From contig NC_049986.1 in NCBI RefSeq assembly GCF_000003815.2, positions 12,655,876 to 12,719,875 on the forward strand: 64,000 nt of DNA, read 5' to 3'. Shown here one piece after another: positions 25,301 to 34,300 of this stretch (positions are counted from its first letter, which is position 1; each line of letters starts with the position of its first letter). The translations under genes and the position numbers were made by a program. The notes under the pieces are model-generated. The model was not told where the DNA came from, made no database searches, and worked only from the letters and a program-made list of their open reading frames with translations. This DNA is from Branchiostoma floridae. Taxonomy: Eukaryota; Chordata; Leptocardii; Amphioxiformes; Branchiostomatidae.

Positions 25301-28300
25301 GCACATCAGGGTAACTTTCTCCCCGGGTCGTGGGAGCTCTTCGTCATGTCCTGCTATCCTCAGGATATGTGGAGTCCTTTCGTCCCTTTCGTGGTTAGAT
25401 AATCTGCACGCTGGGCACGAAAGCCCCAATGTGTAGTGCAAGTTAGGGAACTCCCTGTCTCGGATCTGCTGCAAGTCCTTGTGAAGTCTGGACAGTAGAG
25501 AATGAGCACCTCTGTCTGGAGCACACTTGACAGTGACCTGGATCATGTTCTGCTCCACAGATTGACACACCAGCTCCAATCTGTAGTAGAAATCATGTCC
25601 CTGGTAGAATCTGCCCACATCTCTGTAGACATCTCGGTCTGCTCCGCGACCAAGGTCGTGGGTTTTCTGTGATATTGACAAACACCGGGCAAGCAGATGC
25701 AGAAAGATGGCCTCGGGGTAGAACCTGTAAAACTTGAAGTAGATAACCGTGTCCGAATCTGAGGTGTCCCAGAATGCTGAAGCAGAATGATCTGTCTCCT
25801 CGGTATCTTGCTTGACTTTCTTGGCTGTAGTCTCATTAATTGTTTTGAGAAGCAAGGGTACGAGATACTGCTCTCGTGAAATCGGACAGAGAATGTCATA
25901 TCTTTCGAGTAACGCGATGGTGGAAAAGAAACTCTCTGCCGTCAAGAATTTCCATACTCTTCGGAAAGAACTGACATGGACGATTCCAAGCTCATGATCA
26001 TCACAATCAAGCTCCACAAGCTCTACAACAAGCTGAACCAAAGCTTTCAGATTCAAGACTACAACATCACCCATGACCTTGATCTCTCCGATTTCGTCAT
26101 AGAACTGCAGCATCTCCTCAAACTCTTCTGCCTCATCTTCTACCTGAACAACACCTTCCTGTCTCAGCTTGTCAAGCAAGGCACGTTTGTCCATGAGGCA
26201 CGTGTGTGTAGAACTGGATTTGTACTTGCTAATGAAATCACTGACTTTGAGCCACTTGATAGGAACGTGTTTCTTGGATTTTAATGACGAGGAGGCAACA
26301 TCCATGATGGCTTTTCGAAGGAGACGAGCTTGATCATCTTTCCAAAGAGATATAGAGTTTTCCACACAGAACACAACATCATTTTTGCTGCCTGGTTTCC
26401 CCACAATAGACTGGGTAAAGTTTTCATTACTAAGCAATGCCTTGCTTACCTTACTTGCTAGAAACTTTGTTCTGTCTACCGGCAAACTGTTTGTGTGTGT
26501 CCCAACGATGAAGATGTGAGGATTGGGGTTTTGCACGTGGACTATTACAGACTGGACCCAATAGTATATACGCCTAATGTAGTCTGGCTCCTGTTCTAAT
26601 CTTTCCATGTTGAAGACAATCAAATGAGTTGTAAGATTCGATAAAAACAGATGATGTGTGCAGTGATAGACAGTATCTCCTGCAAAATCTATCAAGGTGA
26701 ACTTGAGAGGCAAATCCTTGACATGATTTAAGGTTCTGATGCTCCTACCAACAAGTAGTGCAGGATAGCTCTTAATTTCTTGAGATGCCAAATACACCCT
26801 TTGCCTTTCTGTTTGTACAATAAGGAACATTGCAACAATATTAGGAACGATGTAATATCCATCTGTCCATGTGGATGGCAAAACCATCCGCCAACCGTAA
26901 ATCCAACACAGTCCAATACCATAGACAAAGCCTATTGGGCCCATCAAGACCTCTAGTTGAAGACCGCGGCGGTTGAAGTTGCACAGTCTTCTCATGATGT
27001 CACAGGTTATGAACCCTGTTGCTCCTCCTGAAACACCACCAACCAGACTCAGCATGACATCCAAACTTTCACTTCCATTGTCTGCAGTGTTTGTGATTGC
27101 TAAAGCTGTTAACAGTAGGACAAGTAATCCCGAAATCCTGCGTCTACTGGATGATACCACGATGCCAACAAAAATGGCGGCAACGAAAAGAAAGGTGTGA
27201 GACTGAGATGGTGCATTTACAGTTAACTGAAAATGTGAAGCTAAGTCCTCAAAATGCAATTGAGTTGGAGCGGACATGAGGCAAAAGGCCAGGGCAATGC
27301 CACGTCTTCCTCCCACCGGCCATGGCAGTACAACGACGAAAGTAACTATAACTATGACAATTACAAACATAACGTACTGAATATAGGGATATCCAACCGA
27401 CTGTTCATTCCCAAACGCAATGAAAATACTCCTAAGGAAGCCATACCTTGTAAAGAAGTCAACGGCGAGATGTATCACAATTACATGTGTAGCATATATT
27501 CCTGAAGCATAGTAACCTTGGCCGATTAGCTTGAAAATGCCAATTTGTAATAGAAGTGCGACACCAAACCCAAGCTGAAAACCAACTGACAAAACCGTCA
27601 TCATGGCAATGAGTGCGAGAGCTAAAGCGTAGTTTAACAACGCAATGATTCCTGGACCAAGAAATTTGGGAGGATCGACCACAGACTTCAATTCTCTCAA
27701 AATCTGAAGGGCAACATAATGAGCACGGCCGGTGTTATATCTGCTGTAAGGCCCTTCGTCAGCAACTTGCCAACCTTCACCGACTTTCGTCACATCTGTT
27801 TGTACCAAATCAAACTCAAGTCCTTTTGTTGCTACTTCAGCAGGGTCAAATGGCTTCTCGAGCAGGTGTTTTTCCAGACTTGTCTTACCAGCTCTGGCAT
27901 CTCCGAGGAACGAAACGGTGCTGTGTCGTGTCGGTAAGCTGCCTTGGGTGGCGTCTTGTTGGAACACGTCCTTTGCAGCAATGGAACCGGCCAGCTGAAG
28001 AGGCAGGAGAAAGCTCAGGTTGACTTCACTGTTTACAGTCTGCCACGTTTGACTGTCGAGAATAGACGTCCTCCAAAGGGAAAGAGGTAGGAAAATGTAA
28101 GGGTACACGTATGACAGTTGCTATTACTACGAAATTAGTTTGCTTTGCTTGTAGAAAAATACTGACTTCGCCCACCTTTCCTTCAAATAAGTCACTTCTG
28201 TTTGGCGGTAGTAACCTGTGTCATAGCAACCAACCAAATGCTTCACGGCTCACTAGTCTCAATTGGTCTGTTGTGCACACAGGACGTCTTTAGCGTTGCC

Positions 28301-31300
28301 TTTTATGGTTACAATCAATTTTTCCGTATATCATCTCTTTTTGCCAGTGACAAACATGTTGTGGTGGAAACGTTCAGAGCAGTCTTTTTGACAAGGATCA
28401 AGGAAATAACCAACTACATGCCGTGCATGGTTCACTGACTAACGGTGTGTGATTCATACTTCGTTCCTTTACTTTGTTCCTTTTCGTAGCGAGAGTAAGA
28501 AAAGGAAGGAAAAGGAAAGTACCTGGTAAAGTACCGAAAGTGCGAAAGGGAACGAAAAGGAAAGTAAACGTTTAGGGAACGTTTTCGTTCCTTTTCGATC
28601 CTTTTCGTTCCCTTTCGTTCCTTTTCGCTCCTTTTCGTTCCTTTTCGTTCCCATTAATATATATTCGTACTTTCGGTAGACCCCTGACTAAGGTAACGCT
28701 TGAATAGCAGTGTTTTGGGTAAAATAAACAAACATAGTCGGGACAGTTCTAACCGACAAAATGAAGGAAACATGTTCCGCTTTCTTAGTTGATAAACTGT
28801 ACTTCAAATTATCGATCCGTTACCAATCTACTAAGTAATTGAAAGGACCACCCTAAATATTCATAAAAAATGAATAGATAGAGAGAATCTATTTACATTT
28901 GATGAACACAAACCTGATTAGAACTTATATAGACACAAACGTGTTTCTTCTACAAAAGACATGACGTCCCAAAGTGAGCTAGACTGGAGCATTGAAACAA
29001 GACTATCAGGCTCAAAGGAGGAACCGACGTATGTCGATTTAGAGATGTGACTGATTCATTGATAAAATGAAACATTCTATTTAAATACCAATTTCAAAAC
29101 AAAGCTGGAATATTTTGGTTTCACGGACTTCCTTATAACACCCCTCATAACATGTGTATTGATACTGTTTAAACGTGCAGTTGGCTATCGAAGACAAGTT
29201 ATCTTAAGGTGACTTAATTCACAGACACATTGATTGTATATTTGGGACGTGACGACCAGTGATAGCAAACTCACTTGTCTTCTGTGTCCAGAGTCTCACG
29301 CTTCTTTCCAGCTCTTATTTGGGCGGAGGTGGCCATCTTGTCGAGAAGGGAACACACGTCAATGAAGGTCTCAGAACACAGTTTTTCGCCTATGGGGATT
29401 TACATGGTTAAGGACCCCAAAGTGAGGTGGTTCGACGACTCGAAACCTATAGTAGGGTGCAGATACAATTTACAAGAATTTAGTATGTTGAAGTTGAGGG
29501 TACAAGCTACAAAATATCTGAATATGAGCATAGATTTGCCGGCTCGTTTTTCTTCTATACCAGACACTTTGATTTGACCCCCAGGGGAGGTCATAGAACT
29601 GCAGACGGCGAGCAGGAAGTGCCGGTAACATATCAAGGCGCAAATTCCCGCCGGCCGAAAAAGCGACGTAATCCAACTTATACGGTATGAACACCGATGT
29701 ATTCCTCTACTATTCACCACAGATTCCACCTCGCTGTCGTGCACGGAAGAATAAATACGGCCTTTGCAAGTACTGCGATGCCCTATTGATAAATACTGTG
29801 TTATGAGACCTCAACTGACGCCTTTAGCAGGTAGCAAAACAGTATTCATCCGCGACCCCGAGGTTCTATGACGCGGGCACATATCAAAAGTAGTACGGAT
29901 AAAATTGTTGAAGGGTGGGTTTAGACAGGTAGCCAGATATAACCTGTGCTGCGTGGTAAAGGAATATGTGTATTTTGAGGCTGTATAATTTGGATTGTGA
30001 AGGTTTTCCTGTTCCACAGAGCTGAGTTTCAAAGAGGGCGTCGAAAGGCGATACGCGACAGATTTTTTAAAAATATTTGGTGGTTTGTACCCTTCACCCA
30101 AACGTAGCCGTTTTTCGTACATCTCTATTGCACCTTACTTTAATTTTTACCGGTCGAAGCCAGTCACCTTGTGGCCCCCAGCTATGGAAATCCGCATAGG
30201 CCGAAAACTGTGTTCTGCTACCTTGAGGGGGAGTCGTACTGTTTGCTTTGGATTGTCTTCCACATCACATCATATTCTGTTCTGGACTGGTCTGTCTCTT
30301 AACATATATACAATGGCCCTATACTGCAATTTCGATATACAATGTTTTCAGGTCAGGTCGGCAAACTAGTAGGCAGAACACTGCCCGAAATTACTTATTT
30401 GAAGAGGACAATTTTATTTTTCATCGTCTTTATATGCTTTTTCCGCTTGTTCATATCATAATTACCTTCGGCAAGAAGGTTATGTTTTCGGCGTTTCTCT
30501 CTCTCTCTCTGCATAATTAATGAGGAAAGTTTAGAAATACCCTGCATTCCATGATAGGACTGTCAAACTTGTCACATATTGCTACATTTCCGTCACAGTA
30601 AATGATTCGCACCTTAAAGCCAATATCCTTTTGATGGATTGGTCTGACATTTGTCAAACACCTTTATAGCCACACCACGAACACCTTCACGAAAGATTGT
30701 GTCATATGGACTATTTTTTAGACGTATTTTACGCATATACGTCCCATATACGTCCCAAGTCAGCGCAATGAGCTGACAATGCCGTCCATAAGTTAAATCT
30801 CGTCTTAGCTAATCTAAATGGAGGATTAGTGGTCACTGTTACTGGGAAGAAATTTAAGGGATCACCAAATAGTGGCCACAATGCACAAGTGGTCCTTGAA
30901 TATGCAGAGAGGTCCTTGTGTGCGGCCCTTTTATGTGTGGTCACTAGTATGCATGATGCATGTACAAATGTTTATGAGCTAGTAGAGTAGACACAAACCT
31001 GTACTATTATTATTTCCGTGAAATCACTCCAGATTCGGGCGTCACGTGACGCTGATGACGTGCCTCCTGCTCCAGCTGACGTTCGGCGTCAGCGCGGCGT
31101 TCACGTCAAACCTCGTCACGTTCGCAATCCTCCGCTTCCTGGTCGGAGCGGTCAGCAACGGAGCGTACTACGCTGGGTTTGTGATAGGTACAGTACAGGA
31201 GAACAGCTGATATTAATGGCATCACTATTTCATTGTACCGTATGATGTGTGTTAGTATCCATCATCATCAGCCTGGCATATTTTGGCCTTTAATAGAACC

Positions 31301-34300
31301 TGACGCAAATGGCCGGAAAAAAGTGTTCAGGACGTTTGAGCACCACAGTGTAGCAAGTATGTAGCCTGAGTACCATCCTCCGTAGTGACCGCTGGCTCGA
31401 TACTTTCGCTTCCTAATACCCCTGTCACATTATGTACGATCTTCGGACGTACTTCGCAATCGCTGGAAGGGCGGGTAATTTTAAGATCTTCAGAAGTTGC
31501 GTATTATTCGCCCCAAAACTGTCCCTGTCATATATAAGCGAGGCTCGAGCGATCGCCTGTGAATAAATCTATGATAATGAACCTTCCATGACCTCTTGCA
31601 CGCGGACAAGGTAACACAAAACGTTCCTCATAAAAAGGCGCGAGATCATCGATCAATAAATGTTTATTCTTTTGTTGTCGGGATCTTCGCGACATCGTAA
31701 GACCCCTGAAAATCGCCGGTGATTCCGAAAAATCGCGAGATGATCGTGAGAACACCGGACGTCTTACTCACGAAAATGTCATTTAGAGCTCGCAGAATCG
31801 TCATCCGATCGATTTTCGCGTAATGTGACAGGGATCCATATATCCACGGCACGGACAAGAATCCGTGGTTAGCAAGCGAAAGTATCCAGCCAGCGGTCAC
31901 TACGGAGGATGGTACTCAGGCTATAAGCTCACGGTAACCCCAAATTACCATGCCAAATACACGGAGATATGTATAGAGATACATGAGACTAACGTTGAAT
32001 ACATGTGGATAGACTAGATAGAGAAGATTGCCATTGGTCCCCCAAGAGAAAGATCCCAGTCAATTACCCACTTCGTCTGAAATAGACACTCCATTCCCAG
32101 GGTAATGTGGGGAGGGAGCGTTAAAAAACTCCCCGGCCACTACTACTAANNNNNNNNNNNNNNNNNNNNNNNNNNNNNNNNNNNNNNNNNNNNNNNNNNN
32201 NNNNNNNNNNNNNNNNNNNNNNNNNNNNNNNNNNNNNNNNNNNNNNNNNNNNNNNNNNNNNNNNNNNNNNNNNNNNNNNNNNNNNNNNNNNNNNNNNNNN
32301 NNNNNNNNNNNNNNNNNNNNNNNNNNNNNNNNNNNNNNNNNNNNNNNNNNNNNNNNNNNNNNNNNNNNNNNNNNNNNNNNNNNNNNNNNNNNNNNNNNNN
32401 NNNNNNNNNNNNNNNNNNNNNNNNNNNNNNNNNNNNNNNNNNNNNNNNNNNNNNNNNNNNNNNNNNNNNNNNNNNNNNNNNNNNNNNNNNNNNNNNNNNN
32501 NNNNNNNNNNNNNNNNNNNNNNNNNNNNNNNNNNNNNNNNNNNNNNNNNNNNNNNNNNNNNNNNNNNNNNNNNNNNNNNNNNNNNNNNNNNNNNNNNNNN
32601 NNNNNACAAGAAATTCACCAAAAGACCTCTCAATATTTCAGACAGGCGTGAAATGTACGATTTCTTGGTTAAAGATTGATTCAGGCCACAACAAAGCATC
32701 GTGGTTTGTTCTTCGTTTTGCCTAAACACCTCAAACGACCTCAAGCAACCTCAAACAACCCCTATGGATGAGAAGTGTATTCTGCTATGTATCAAAATTT
32801 AAGACAGAAGAACAAAAGTCAACAGAGACGTGAACGTGAGCTGAGCTGCCCTGACAAACTGCCCTGGACTCTCATGAAGTGTGGCATGTGTTTGTCTTAC
32901 ACTTAGTGATTTATCTGTTATCCAAGTACATGGTCAAAGTGACATTGATAAGGTCCTATGAATAGGCACAATGTCCAGTGGTAGGGGTAAAACAAACAAT
33001 TTTCCGTCGAGGGTATTCATGATTACGTAACAATATGATAATGGTTTACAAGCGTTATGCAAGTGCAACGGATTTACATTGGGACTTACTTTGCATGTTT
33101 GGTTAGGAGAATCTATATTTGTAGTGTTTTTCATTATAGGACTCAAATACATGTACCATGTGGCAGGTGGAACATTACCAGGTACCGATTATGCATATAA
33201 GTGCTTAATTTGCATAATTAATGAAAAACTCCTAAGTGGTGAATGGTTTGAGTTTGACTACTGGTATCAACATTTTGATGGGTGTAAGTTGTTCAAAGGT
33301 GCACATAACCGGGCATAGATTATGTTGATGTGGCAGTTATTTGCATAATCAGAACATTTCATGGAGATATGAGGTCCCCGAACACTTGTTTTCTTTGTTT
33401 CCTTACGCTAGGTTTTTATCAGAGTCTCCTCGCTGGTTAATCTTTGCCAAGAAAACGGACGAAGCCAGGAAGGTCATAGAGCGCATCGCCAAAGAAAACG
33501 GCGTCAGCCTTTCGCAGGAAACCTTTGAGAAGTTGAACGGTTGTGCAAAGGTCCAACAAGAGCAGACGACACCTAGCAACAGAAGCAGGAAGTACAGCGT
33601 TATTGATCTTGTCCGCACACCGCAGATGAGGAAGATAACGCTTGCAATGAATGTAGCATGGTGGGTTTCTCATATTTACTATACACAACACGTACTGTAC
33701 GTATTTAGCTAAGCATACGATAGCAGTCTGTTAGCTATTAAAGGCATTTTTCGAATTTTGGCTTGGATTCACTTTCTGCTTCGGGATTCAAACTTTCAAG
33801 AATAGTATTAGGTCCTTAATGCATACCTTAAGCTTAAGCCAGGAAGCCAAACAGTCCAAAAGAAACTTATTCGTTCTAGAAAGGATTTTATCTGTTCCCG
33901 TTGCACTAATTCAATTAATATGTTTTTGTTACCTTTCCAGGTTGATCTCAGTGTGTGTTTACTACAGCCTCATGTTGGGAACATCACAACTGGTCGGCGA
34001 CCACTACGTCAACTTTGTCCTCGGGGCATGCGTGGAAATCGTCGCCATGTTTGTTGCCTGGGTAACCATGGACAGATGGGGCCGGAAACGTCCTTTTATC
34101 ATCTTCATATTTGTGGCCGGAGTGTCCTGTCTGGCCGCGGCCGGCGTGCCACATGGTATGTATGACCTTCGCTTTACAAGCATAGAGACGGTGGGCGGTA
34201 TAAACTTCCTGGCACTTTTTGACTAAAATGCATGACGTCACGTGTACACAAAAGCCACGTGACTTATTAGGACTGTTTACTTGAATTCTGAAGAAGACTG

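Noticed and set aside
27994-28000. Alternative acceptor CTTCAG for exon 2 of the nested GTPase gene
   Set aside because: It would start exon 2 in phase 0, which does not fit exon 1 (phase 2); the acceptor at 28071-28072 does fit. It may still serve a different first exon.
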